From the NCBI GenBank assembly GCA_030761205.1, contig JAULJL010000029.1, positions 441,501 through 505,500 on the forward strand: DNA of 64,000 nucleotides. Reading direction: 5' to 3'. Of the stretch, positions 11,461 through 20,710 are shown in pieces. The position numbers and the translations under genes were made by a program. A model generated the notes under the pieces. That model did not search any database. It was not told the DNA's origin and saw nothing but the letters and a program-made list of their open reading frames with translations. Origin of the DNA: Fremontodendron californicum. Lineage: Eukaryota; Streptophyta; Magnoliopsida; Malvales; Malvaceae. How positions within the stretch are numbered: the stretch's first letter is position 1; each line of letters begins with the position of its first letter.

Positions 11461-13332
11461 GAGAAATTGACAAATACTTTATCTTTAAACATATTGTAAT
11501 ATTTTCCTGAATGATACTCTATTATTTTGAAAATTTTAACTTATCTCTAAGGTATAAAGTTTTTAATCTAAACCTAACACCACTTTTGTAGGATAAAATC
11601 ATAGAAGTAAAAACTATATTAAGTCGTATTAAGTTTGACAATTTCAAATTTCAAAAAATTAATGAAGTTTTTGGTAGAAGTAGATTAAAATTATAGTAGG
11701 GTTATAATTTATAAGCCGATCATGATAGATAATAAATATTTTGAAAATAATCCATCAATCATTAATTGACACTAATTTAGGAAAATTATAAAATTTGTAA
11801 AATAAAATAAAATCATGAATAAAGAATAATTAATAATAAAATTATAGAAATTCATAAAATTTAAATGAATAAAATAAAAATTATTTTATTATATTTAATT
11901 GTTAAAAGCATTATCTAAATTGTTCTAATAATTGCTTTTAAAAAAAAAATATTCTATCATGATATTGAAATTTTCAATGATAAATTTTATTAATATTTAT
12001 AATATAAGATTGTAAATAAAAATGAAATAAATCTTATTATTATTTATAATATAAAATAAAATATTTATATTATAAAAACTTATTTATTTATAAAAAATAA
12101 TATATTAAGCATAAAGTTACATATTATATAAATAATCAAAATTTGCAATATGATTTAAAATATATTAATGTATTTTTATTTTTATTTTACTTTTTAAGAT
12201 TAATAATGAAAATATATAACTTTGAAAATAAAATAATTCGATGTGAACTTTAACTGTATTTATTTATTTATTTATTATCAAATAAATCTATTTAACTAAA
12301 GCTTTTGAATAAAATTAGAGTACTTATTTATAAATTGGATAAATTTTAATAATAAAATATTTAAAATGAAAAATTAATAATATAATGAATAATAATGATT
12401 ATTTTTGTCAATTTAAAAGATTTTTTACATTCGTACTTTTATATATATCATATATATATATAATATAACAAAGTACATGCTAACCGTGTAAATTTTGCTG
12501 ACATAGATGTCTACGTGGATAACCTATTTTTATGACATGTAAGTCAAATATAAATACAATTATCAAGTTATTAAATTTTAAAATTTTAAATTTTAATATC
12601 AATATATAAATTATCCATTTGAACTAAAAACAATTATCCTAATTAATTATATCTTATCTCATTAAATCTCAAAATTAAAAAAAAAAAATCTAACATTATC
12701 TTAAAAAAAAAATTAGTGTTCCGTGGAATGGAATCTTTAAAATACGTTTTTAACACAATCTCCTTATTTGTTCAATGCATGGGTTGGTTTAACACATCTT
12801 CTAATTTTAGCATACAAAAAACACATCTCTTAATTTTTAGCATACAATTAGGCTTGATTTTTTTATTTATGTTATTATTCAGATACATGGGTCCCAAACT
12901 AATCTTATGTTATTCAATTTTAGCATACAAAAATAAAGAGTACTCTTAAATAAATAGTAATTTAATACATTTCCTAATTTTTTCAATGCCTATATAAAAA
13001 CGTATTTATCTTTCTTTTTTTTTTTATATAAATATTTTTCCTCTAATAAGTATATGCTCTAATTAATCTAACAACTAATAAATTACTCTTTATTTTATAA
13101 TAAAAAATAATCATCTACTAAAATGCTTAAAATAATTATTTTATTAACTATATATTTGAATACAATAAACTTTTCAATATAATAATTCATTTGAAGATAA
13201 ATGTTTATTATTAAATCAATTAAAAATTTGAATAGTAACCTTTACTAAAATATTGAATAAAATACGTCATAAAATTAAAAAAAAAATTTGAATAAAACTT
13301 GAAAAGTTATTACTCAATACATAAAATATTTT
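11461..13332. repeat. AT-rich flank of the CACTA transposon with a diverged repeat unit
   Basis: This 1.9-kb stretch is extremely AT-rich and has no gene. The part at about 12170-12470 (ttttaagatta, then taaattggataaattttaat, then aaaagattttttacattcgt) matches in order and wording the repeat units at 31840-33250 on the other side of the CACTA element. The transposon therefore appears to have landed in or beside a tandem array of this repeat. Confidence 0.55.
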
Positions 13333-13795
13333 CACTACAAGAGGACGGACTTTTACCAACGGAATAATCCGTCGGTAAAAGTCTATTTTTCGTCGGTAAA
13401 ATGTATCACCAACGGAAAAGTCCGTCGGTGATACTTAAGTCAGTGATACTAATTCAGTCGGTAAAGAAAAATCTTTCGGCAAAGAAACTTTATCGACGGA
13501 CTTTTACCGACATAATATTCCGTCGGTATTGTTTTATTTTACCGACGAAATTGTACAGACGAAAATTTCCGTCGGTATTCTTTTATCATCGATAGAATAT
13601 TTCCGTCGTAAATTTCTTTACCAACAGAACATTATAACGGAATATTTTGTCGGTGATAGGTATACCGACTGATATATTCCGTTGGTAATTTAATTACCGA
13701 CGGATGGATTTGGTTGGTAATAATTAATTACCGACAGAATATTTCGTCGGTAAATGTGATTTACCGACAGATTATTCCGTCGGTAATTTTTTTTT
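13333..13795. repeat. Left subterminal repeat array of the CACTA element
   Basis: More than a dozen copies of the core ccgtcggta or its complement taccgacgg (with variants such as taccaacgg) occur here, often paired head-to-head around a short AT core. Such arrays are the binding sites of tnpA-type proteins in En/Spm elements. The pairing means many of them can fold as hairpins. Confidence 0.85.
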
Positions 13796-14019
13796 GAACA
13801 AAAAAAATAATATTTAAAATAAATATTTAAAAAATAAATTAATAAAAAAAATAAAAATAAAATGAAAAGTTCATATAATTATACCATAAAAAATAAAATG
13901 AAATCCGTAAAAATATAAATAAAATAATATTCAAATGTATCTCTCGAATATTAAAAAAAAAGGAACTCATCACGAGGTACTGCTATCATCGGCTTCACTG
14001 TCTACCTCGGCATTGCCTC

Positions 14020-14230
14020 CAGCAACACCTCCGACAGCACTCAATCCTCTGACAGCGCCCATGCCTCCGACAGCATCGACTCCGGCAGCACTCACTCCAA
14101 CACCGACAGCACTCAATCCTAGTCCAGCAGTCATGCCTTCAGTAGCACCGACTTCGACAGCACTCAGTCCAGCACTGACTCCGGCAGCACTCGATCCAAC
14201 AGCCATGACTAAGGCAGCACTGAGTCCTGC
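14020..14230. repeat. Degenerate short tandem repeats in the tnpA-type 3' exon
   Basis: Words such as cgacagcactcaatcct and ccggcagcactc recur every 18-24 bp. The tract is much more GC-rich than its surroundings and can be read open on both strands, which creates the plus-strand frame 13935-14336. It is best explained as an expanded repeat in the C-terminal tail. Confidence 0.5.
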
Positions 14231-15308
14231 AACACTTGTTTCGATCCTGACTAATGCAGCCGCTATCTGTGACTGCAGTAAAGGTGTGATTATCGTATTC
14301 CAGCTCGTTCACGATATTCTCAAGTCTCACGATTGAGGTCTGGATTTGCGAGACATCGGACCTCAATGCATTATAGTCCTCAGACGACGTTGCTGTCGGC
14401 TGCTGTGTAGTACTAGGACCACATGGAGTGTAACTGGTTACATCTGAACTTTGGTGACTGTCGGGTGGATCGAAAATTTGCCCTCTCTTCGGTCTCATTC
14501 CAAACCCATAAACATGCGTCCGCGTAGTCTCAATGCCCCCAATAGCATTAGACCAGGACTGAGGGTCGAAATCGGGATATGAAGACGTATCGTCCCCATA
14601 TTTTTGCTGCAACGAAGCAGTATAATTTTCCTACAATCACAAATATTTAAATATATAAACAATTAATATGTGACATTGTAATAAACACGTACATAAACAC
14701 AAATATCTGGTATAATCAATTAATGTAATATATAAAGTATTGATAAAGTTAAATACTTACAGTTTCAGCTTTAGACTTGTTGTCTACGTAATCACCTTGA
14801 CCCTTTGCACGTTTATGGATTTTGTTAAACAGCTCCAGGAAAGTCACGTTGTGCTGCAACTCTTGTGACTACAGATTAAAAGAAGAGAGAAAATTATGTT
14901 AAACCAATAAAATTTCACATAGTTTATACGATAAAACTTTTAAAGTAAATTGCAAAATAAAAATAAATCCTACCATCCTTTCACCGTAACTAGAAAACTG
15001 ATCCACCAGTGTGCTTTGTAATGCTGCTTTCTTTCTCCGTGTTCCTATTACCCTTGGCCTTTTGGGACCTATTTTTCCAAGCGTCGGTACTCCAAACGCT
15101 ATCAATCAGCTGATCACAAATATCGACTGCTATCCAATCACACCTGTAACCCTTGCAATCTTCTATTCGATTTGTTTGAAAGAAGGACATGGCATTGTCC
15201 CTCCCAAAATTCATCATGTCCTTGAATTGATCCTTGCATGTGGCCTCCCATAATTTTCTAACCAATGGTGTTTGCTCGGGAGGCCACTGGCATTTTCTCT
15301 ACAATAAG

Positions 15309-15313
15309 ATATT
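15309..15313. repeat. Target-site duplication (left copy, atatt)
   Basis: The five bases before the LTR's TG are atatt. The same five follow the CA of the right LTR at 24378-24382. A perfect 5-bp duplication shows one integrase-mediated insertion event with no later recombination between ends. Confidence 0.95.
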
Positions 15314-15655
15314 TGATAACTCATATAATTATATAGTTTTTAGTTATGTTTTATTATTGTTTTGTGTCAAATACGAGTTATTATTGCTTAGTCTAATTGT
15401 GTTTATGATCTTTTATATTTTTATGTAATTTGGTGTTTTTTTACGAGTTTCTTTGAGTGATTTCAGATTACTAGGTTAAATCAACAATTAAGGGCAAATT
15501 CAGTTCAGTTCCAGTTCCGATACCTTTTTCCATATCAGCTATATCTGGAGTTTCACTGAAGCAATAAGGCTGAAATTTTAACCGTGAAAAGTTAAGAGGC
15601 ATATCTAACATTTTCATGTTTTACACTTCTTGAAACGGAGTCGTTTTCCCTAGCG

Positions 15656-15866
15656 AAATCGACCATCAAGTTGGCTGATGAGCAATGACGTCTGTGCTGA
15701 CCTGTTTTGGTATTTTGCCCATATCTTCTGATCCACATCAGAAAATGAGCTGATTCCAACGGCTATGGATCACCGACTGATAGGGGAACATTTTTCTAGA
15801 AGACCATTTGATCAAATCAAGCCTCCAAAATTGACAAAATCGATCATCAAGCTGGCTGATCAGAAT
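15656..15866 (+). promoter_or_regulatory. U3 repeated motif and bZIP-type box of the LTR
   Basis: A 20-bp motif recurs in U3: atcgaccatcaagttggctg at about 15658 and cgatcatcaagctggctgat at about 15841, two direct copies roughly 183 bp apart. Directly after the first copy lies TGACGTC (15686-15692), the core bound by plant TGA-class bZIP factors. The position upstream of the TATA box suggests enhancer elements. Function is inferred only. Confidence 0.45.
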
Positions 15867-15971
15867 TGTCATACAATATGACGAAAATTGTTAGAAAAAT
15901 GCACCCACCTATTATACCTACCTTTGAAATTTATAAAGCTTGTCTCTTGTCATTTAGCTCTCCAAAATGTG

Positions 15972-15979
15972 TATAAATA
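15972..15979 (+). promoter_or_regulatory. TATA box of the left LTR
   Basis: tataaata within gtgtataaatagagggcc is a strong plant TATA box. It puts the transcription start, and so the U3/R boundary, near 16005. The same box is at 23166-23173 in the right LTR. Confidence 0.7.
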
Positions 15980-16835
15980 GAGGGCCTTGGATGATTGTAA
16001 GAGACATTGTACATTGGTAGGATATTAGCCATTGTAATAAAATTCTCTAAGTTTTCTTCTTCTTTCTTTTCTCTAGTTTTCTTTTTCTTTATTTTCTTCT
16101 TCTTCTTCTTTCTTTCTTTTATTTCCTTCTTAGATTCTCTTTAATTTTATGTTTATGTTTACAATGCCTATGCTAGGCTAAACTTCTATTTGGTTAAGGG
16201 TGATTTCAAAGCCCTAGACATGTTTTGTGATTGATTTTCAGATTCTATCTATCATTAATTTTCTATCAAAGTTGCTTATGTTCTTCTACAAGAATTGTTC
16301 ATGATGTTGTCTTGATTTATTTAGGTGTACAACTAGATAGATCTTGATAATTATCTATTGCTAGTCTAGGAGTCTTGATCCGTGTAATTGTCTTGATTTC
16401 CTATTCATAAGTGGCAATTTGTGATTAATGATTATGGTCAAGTTTTCAATAATTGCAAAGTGGAACATAACCTAAGTTGAACAATCCGAGCTTATGTGTT
16501 TGTTGCTTAGATCAACCTATCTTTCTCATCATAAAGTTGCCATTAAATTGAATTTAGAGAGCTTATTCTAGGTTGTTTAATGGTTAGAGATTAAATAGAG
16601 AGCTTGTTCTATTTAACGACAAACTAAGGAAATATTGGGATAACAGAGCTTGTTGTTATCCACGGTTGTTAACTTTGATAGTTGGTTGATATTGATAGAT
16701 CTGAAATTGATTCTTAATGATGTCTAGTGGTGGAGAATGAAACCTTAACCATATTTTTCATATTTGATTCTTCTTACTTACTTGTTTTCTTACTTTTCTA
16801 GTTTGCTTATTTTTAAAAGTATATTTATTTTTATT

Positions 16836-16980
16836 GGCTGGTTATACCGCCTAATTTGTATATTAACTTTGTTTTATTTTTATTGGCTGGTTATACCGCC
16901 TAATTTAGTATATATATTTTTATTGGCTGGTTATACCGCCTAATTTAGTATATATATTTTTATTGGCTGGTTATACCGCC
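16836..16980 (+). repeat. Four near-palindromic 16-mers in the LTR
   Basis: ggctggttataccgcc occurs at 16836, 16885, 16925 and 16965, separated by AT-rich spacers (spacings 49, 40 and 40). The word is almost its own reverse complement (GGC..GGT.ATACC.GCC), so each copy could form a small stem or a dimeric binding site. The right LTR keeps all four, with one base changed in the third (tagctgg). Confidence 0.85.
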
Positions 16981-17056
16981 TTGCATCTTATTCTTATTAT
17001 TTACTTTAGTTTAAATCTGGCTTCAAAAACCCCTTTTCTTTTATTGTTTTCTTTGA

Positions 17057-17064
17057 ACGTAAGT
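17057..17064 (+). promoter_or_regulatory. Consensus 5' splice donor in the LTR leader
   Basis: ac|gtaagt lies downstream of the predicted transcript start and upstream of the primer-binding site. It matches the plant donor consensus closely. Paired with acceptor-like sites at 18766 and 19650 it would give spliced RNAs with ORF2 or LOG as the first ORF. Use of the site is inferred. Confidence 0.45.
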
Positions 17065-17193
17065 TATAAACTAATAACTCATAGATTAAAACCCAATCCC
17101 TGAGGACTCGACCCTTGCTAATCATTATACTTACAATTGATCTTTTTAGTGCAAGGTTAAATAAGATACACTCTTTTGGGTGCATCAAATTTT

Positions 17194-17210
17194 TGGCGCC
17201 GTTGCCGGGG
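17194..17210 (+). promoter_or_regulatory. Primer-binding site, tRNA-Asp type
   Basis: TGGCGCCGTTGCCGGGG begins six bases after the left LTR. This is the usual tRNA-Asp-complementary primer site of Athila and related plant Ty3/gypsy elements and fixes the plus orientation. Confidence 0.9.
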
Positions 17211-17322
17211 ATTGTTTTCTTTAGTTTATTTGTTACTTGGTTTATTCTTATTTTCAGTTCTAATTAGTATTATTTTCTTGTACATACATGTTTTTCTTTT
17301 CAAATTTTGAAAAAAAAAAAAG

Positions 17323-18261
17323 ATGGAATTAAGCAATCTAACACTTGAAGAGTTGGTGGCATACATGAACATGGAGAATCAACAAGCCAATCTCACTTCT
17401 TCAGTTCAACAATTGGCCATGGGAGGATGTCAAGGCCATCAATGGTTCCAAGACCAACCGCATGATCATTACTCCAACACTTACCATGAGGGATGGTGGG
17501 ATCATACTAATTATGGCTACTCGAAAAATTACCAAGAAGTAGATCCTTATGCCAATTACACTCATCCATCTAGCTTCAATCAATCATGGTCTCAAGAACC
17601 AGATCTTTTTCAACCACCACATATGACTCAAAACTCAGGTACTTCTTTAGAAGATCTTGTATATTCTCTTGTTACTGATACTTTGCAATTTCAACAGGAA
17701 ACAAGGGCAAGCATCCAGAGTTTGGAAAGGCAAATGAGCCTATTGGCTAGTAGTACGGTGGAATTAGTAGCAGAAAGATCTCTAGCACTCCCTTCCCAAA
17801 CGGTGATTAACCCAAAGGAGAATGCTACTATTGTGACCTTGAGAAATGAGGAACAAGATGAGGATGAGACAAAACCAAAGATGGATTCACTTCTTGAGGA
17901 TAATGAAGCCACCATTCAAATTGAGAGTACTTTGACACCTCAGGTAGCTTTTAAGGTTCTTATTTCTACTAATGTTCCTTCTCCGCTTTTTCCTAGCAGA
18001 TTTGCAAAGTCCAAAAAGGTGGAACATGAACAACAATTTTTGGAAACCTTAAACAGCTTGCTTGTGGATGCCATTAGACAAGTACCAAGATATGCACAAT
18101 TCCTCAAAGAGCTATACCCCACCAAGAATGATGAAATAATATGTGTGGGGGAGAAGGCATTGGCTGTTTTGCAAAGAAAACTTTCTCCAAAACGCAAAAA
18201 TCTGAGAAGTTTGATGTCTAAACCAAAAGATCCTAAAAAGCCAAGAAGGGGAATTGGCTAG
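17323..18261 (+). CDS. ORF1: remnant Athila-like gag C-terminal region, 312 aa
   Basis: The ATG at 17323 is 113 bases after the primer-binding site and opens a 312-codon frame. Residues 1-110 are Gln/Asn/Tyr/His-rich. About 110-150 is a helical stretch (SLEDLVYSLVTDTLQFQQET, then SIQSLERQMSLLAS) like the region after the capsid domain in Athila gag. Residues 220-290 hold FPSRFAKSKKVEHEQQFLET, VPRYAQFLKELYP and LAVLQRKLSPK, matching the conserved segment between gag and protease in that lineage. The capsid (Retrotrans_gag) core and a CCHC knuckle are absent, and the frame ends before any protease. It could still bind RNA or partner gag, or simply be a leftover leader ORF. The intact frame in a young element may reflect recency rather than selection. 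Confidence 0.7.
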   Translation: MELSNLTLEELVAYMNMENQQANLTSSVQQLAMGGCQGHQWFQDQPHDHYSNTYHEGWWDHTNYGYSKNYQEVDPYANYTHPSSFNQSWSQEPDLFQPPHMTQNSGTSLEDLVYSLVTDTLQFQQETRASIQSLERQMSLLASSTVELVAERSLALPSQTVINPKENATIVTLRNEEQDEDETKPKMDSLLEDNEATIQIESTLTPQVAFKVLISTNVPSPLFPSRFAKSKKVEHEQQFLETLNSLLVDAIRQVPRYAQFLKELYPTKNDEIICVGEKALAVLQRKLSPKRKNLRSLMSKPKDPKKPRRGIG

Positions 18262-18767
18262 GCTGAAAACAATCAATCAAGTGCTAATTGGGGGAGGCAG
18301 CCTAATTAGTGAAAGCATTGCCAAACTGCCATCCTCAGATTTGCTCTCTTTTTCTTTATCTTTTTCTTATGTTTTTTTTTGCTAATTGTGTTTAGTGTTT
18401 CTAAATTCATTTAGGCTGCATAAGTTTATTTTGTTTATTAGTTCTTTTCACTTACACATGATTCTTTCATTTGGGATTAATAGCATTACATTAATGACAA
18501 TGTAAGAATTATGTGTGGGGGGAAGAATTTAGGATTTTATTTAGAGTGTTTTGTTTTTGTGTCTTTTTATGTTGTTTTTCTTTCTGATCCTTGTTTTGAA
18601 AATAACTAGATGTAAATATAATTTTTAATTTTTTTAACCCCGGTTAAATGGCGGATAACGGTACTCCGTGATTATTTAAATCGGTTCCATCAGCTACCCA
18701 CAAAACTGATATTGTATATAAATTTCTCTTCTAATTTCTCTTTCAATTTTTTTCATTTTTTTTCAGG
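18262..18767 (+). other. Spacer with the first copy of a duplicated block and an acceptor-like site
   Basis: The block at about 18413-18545 (acacatgattctttcatttg, then tagcattacattaatgacaa, then gtgtggggggaag) recurs at about 20818-20975 on the far side of the cargo. A pyrimidine-rich tract ends in tttttttcag at 18766, one base before the ATG of ORF2. No other coding signal was seen. Confidence 0.65.
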
Positions 18768-19304
18768 ATGGATGATATTCTCACAAGATTGCATAAACGA
18801 TTTTCTCCTTTTCCTCGAAATATTTTACTGAAGCTTTACCAAGTTCGATTTGAAAGATTAAGAATGCTTATGCACAAAGGGATTCCTGAAGACATACGTT
18901 GGATAATTGAAGCCAAGGTACGTGAAGATGAATATCTGCCTGTTTTGCATTTACCAGGTACAGGTAGAAGCACTTTTGCAAAGAAGCGACGAGCAAAGCG
19001 CATGAGTTCAAACTGCCACAAATGTGCACGATGGACGTGTAACGGTAAATGTCGTTCTATTGGGATTCTGTCCTCTAATCGAGATGATAAAATTGAATTC
19101 ATTAAGGATGGACTGAGTAAGGAGAATTTGGGTAATATCCAACTTTCTCTTGAGACGCATCCTAGTGGAGACGTACAAAGAGAAATTCTTGATTTATGGC
19201 CGCAATTCCAAAGGGAATGGCAACATCTTGGGAATCTGATGTTAAAAGACCCTGTTTGCCAGCTTGTAAGAAAACTGGATGGGAAGCATATCCTCGACTC
19301 ATAG
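18768..19304 (+). CDS. ORF2: 178-aa basic Cys-cluster protein, flexivirus NABP-like
   Basis: The frame is intact from ATG 18768 to TAG. Residues 1-60 are amphipathic and unrecognised. Residues 66-79 form a basic arm (GRSTFAKKRRAKRM), directly followed by Cys83-x2-Cys86-x4-Cys91-x3-Cys95 with His84, a probable zinc site. A short GI and a charged stretch (DDKIEFIKDG, 106-115) follow. Arm, Cys cluster and trailing segment occur in this order and spacing in the small 3'-proximal nucleic-acid-binding proteins of plant flexiviruses (vitivirus and carlavirus type). That resemblance is recalled, not searched. The 60-residue N-terminus and 60-residue C-terminus are extra compared with those proteins. 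It lies between remnant gag and LOG, with a splice-acceptor-like tttcag just upstream. Alternatives are a host zinc-finger fragment or a retrotransposon nucleocapsid replacement. Confidence 0.6.
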   Translation: MDDILTRLHKRFSPFPRNILLKLYQVRFERLRMLMHKGIPEDIRWIIEAKVREDEYLPVLHLPGTGRSTFAKKRRAKRMSSNCHKCARWTCNGKCRSIGILSSNRDDKIEFIKDGLSKENLGNIQLSLETHPSGDVQREILDLWPQFQREWQHLGNLMLKDPVCQLVRKLDGKHILDS

Positions 19305-19666
19305 AAGGCGTTTAAGCCGTTTCTGGACGTAAAACCAGAGGAAGATGTGAGCCACAATCACAACTACAATAAATGACTTCTCAGCTTTTGGTTTGATTTG
19401 CAATAACTTCATTTCGGTTTAATTTACATGTTGTTCGATTTGTGTAATTATTCTCATTTTTTTATTGGTCTTTTACGGTTGATTTTTCTTCTCTTTTTGA
19501 TTTTCTTCCTGAAATCACGCAAAAATCTTTTGTTAGGTAGGTTAACATTTTCTTCTGACAGGTCAAATACACTTTCGGCGACATTATTACTCTTGTCTGA
19601 TTCACTACTCAGTCCTCTATATATTACACCATCTACTCATTCTCTTTCAGGCACTCGAAAAAAAAA
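19305..19666 (+). promoter_or_regulatory. Spacer before LOG with TATA-like and acceptor-like sites
   Basis: tctatatatta near 19617-19627 could act as a TATA box about 40-50 bp before the LOG start. tctctttcag ending at 19650 fits a 3' splice site 16 bases before the ATG. No coding region was recognised; a frame at 19428-19745 overlaps LOG out of frame and is a shadow. Confidence 0.4.
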
Positions 19667-20314
19667 ATGGAAAGTACTTCATCCCAGCGCATTGAAAAAA
19701 TTTGTGTCTTTGGAGGTGCTTATCCAGGGAAAAATAAAATATTAGCTGATGAAGCCATAAGAGTTGGAGTAATACTTGCCCAACAAAAGATCCAGTTGAT
19801 TTATGGAGGCGGTAGTACGGGTTTAATGGGAGCAGTCGCTACAGCAGCACACGCCGGAGGAAGTCCAGTTCTAGGAATCGTTCCAAAACTATTCACAGGT
19901 TCTTGTGGACCTACCGTGGGTAAGGAAATACAAGTCTGGAGTATCCCTGAACGGATGACAATCATGTACCATTGTGCCAATGCATTCATTGCTTTACCAG
20001 GAGGTCTGGGTACACTGGAAGAAATAGCTTGCGTGGCTTCTTGGTCATCTTTGGTCACAAAAAAGAAACCCATTGGTTTGCTTAATATTAATGGTTATTT
20101 TAGTAATTTGCTTTCATATTTAGATAATGCTGTGGAAAATGGATTCATGTTTTCAGAGGCAAGGAGAACCATAATTTCTGCTACAACCATTGAAGATTTA
20201 CTCAAAAAGCTCCAAGCTTATGAGTATTTATCTGCTACGGTTGTTTCGCAAACGCTCGGAAAAAGAAAAAGAGATATGGACGAGCAAGGAGTGGATTGCA
20301 CTTTGTCTTTGTGA
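19667..20314 (+). CDS. LOG: LOG-type cytokinin riboside 5'-monophosphate phosphoribohydrolase, intronless
   Basis: The 215-residue frame spans the whole LOG family length. LOG enzymes cleave ribose phosphate from cytokinin nucleotides to release active free bases in the cytosol and nucleus. Visible are the Rossmann-like start KICVFGGAYPGKNK (11-24), YGGGSTGLMG (46-55), Arg96 in PERMTIM, and the signature PGGLGTLEE (111-119) whose Glu119 and Arg96 match the catalytic pair. KKPIGLLNINGYFSNLL follows at 133-149, typical of plant LOGs. Residues 199-202 (KRKR) form a basic tail. Host plant LOG genes are multi-exon; this copy has no intron, so it came through RNA or from a virus or other intronless source. 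It diverges from typical plant LOGs (GGAYP for the usual CGS region; a different stretch before PERM). ATG 19667 sits in a good context (aaaATGg). Confidence 0.92.
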   Translation: MESTSSQRIEKICVFGGAYPGKNKILADEAIRVGVILAQQKIQLIYGGGSTGLMGAVATAAHAGGSPVLGIVPKLFTGSCGPTVGKEIQVWSIPERMTIMYHCANAFIALPGGLGTLEEIACVASWSSLVTKKKPIGLLNINGYFSNLLSYLDNAVENGFMFSEARRTIISATTIEDLLKKLQAYEYLSATVVSQTLGKRKRDMDEQGVDCTLSL

Positions 20315-20485
20315 CATTATCTAACATTTTGTTTGTTGTGTCTCAGTTATAATAAGTGGTTAGCAACCTCTGCAGGTAATATCTCCTAAATTCTACCTTT
20401 AAAATTTGACATTGGAGACAATGTCATATTTTAGTAGGGGTAAGGGACATATTTTGCTAATTTGTTAAAAAATATATATATATAT

Positions 20486-20710
20486 ATTGTTGTGTTTTAA
20501 GCTATTTAGAAGCATTCATTCTGAACAAGGTCTGAGTAAGGGAGACTTGAGACATACCTTGTCAGTTTGATTTAATCTTTTCAACAAAAAAAATATATAT
20601 ATATATAATTGTTGTGTTTTAAGCTATTTAGAAGCATTCATTCTGAACAAGGTCTGAGTAAGGGAGACTTGAGACATACCTTGTCAGTTTGATTTAATCT
20701 TTTCAAAAAA
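20486..20710 (+). repeat. 122-bp tandem duplication
   Basis: The segment starting attgttgtgttttaagctat and ending near taatcttttcaa is present twice in tandem with a (TA)n run at each junction. The copies look nearly identical, which points to a recent duplication, perhaps by replication slippage at the TA runs. Confidence 0.9.

Larger units (their letters stand above)
15314..17187 (+). repeat. Left LTR (1874 bp)
   Basis: Begins TGATAACTCATATAATT and ends TTTGGGTGCATCA. Compared by eye with the right LTR it shows about 18 substitutions and one 4-bp length difference in a CT-rich tract near 16095, close to 1% divergence. It contains a bZIP-type TGACGTC box, a TATA box, a CT-rich leader, four copies of a near-palindromic 16-mer and a consensus splice donor. 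Confidence 0.97.

Noticed and set aside
13935..14336. Plus-strand frame rich in Ala, Pro and Thr
   Set aside because: It is antisense to the CACTA tnpA-type 3' exon and arises from short GC-rich repeats that leave several frames open.
16836..16980. CRISPR-like regular repeats
   Set aside because: Only four 16-mers with near-identical AT spacers in a plant LTR, copied in the other LTR; not a CRISPR array.
17323..18261. ORF1 as a third foreign cargo gene
   Set aside because: Its C-terminal third matches the segment after capsid in Athila-like gag, so it is element-derived rather than captured.
19428..19745. 105-aa hydrophobic frame before LOG
   Set aside because: It overlaps the LOG start out of frame and is T-rich; the Leu/Phe/Ser composition is that expected of chance translation.
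19667..20314. LOG as an ordinary host gene that a retrotransposon happened to surround
   Set aside because: It is intronless and sits between one LTR pair sharing a single 5-bp target duplication, within the same transcription unit, so it is part of the inserted element.
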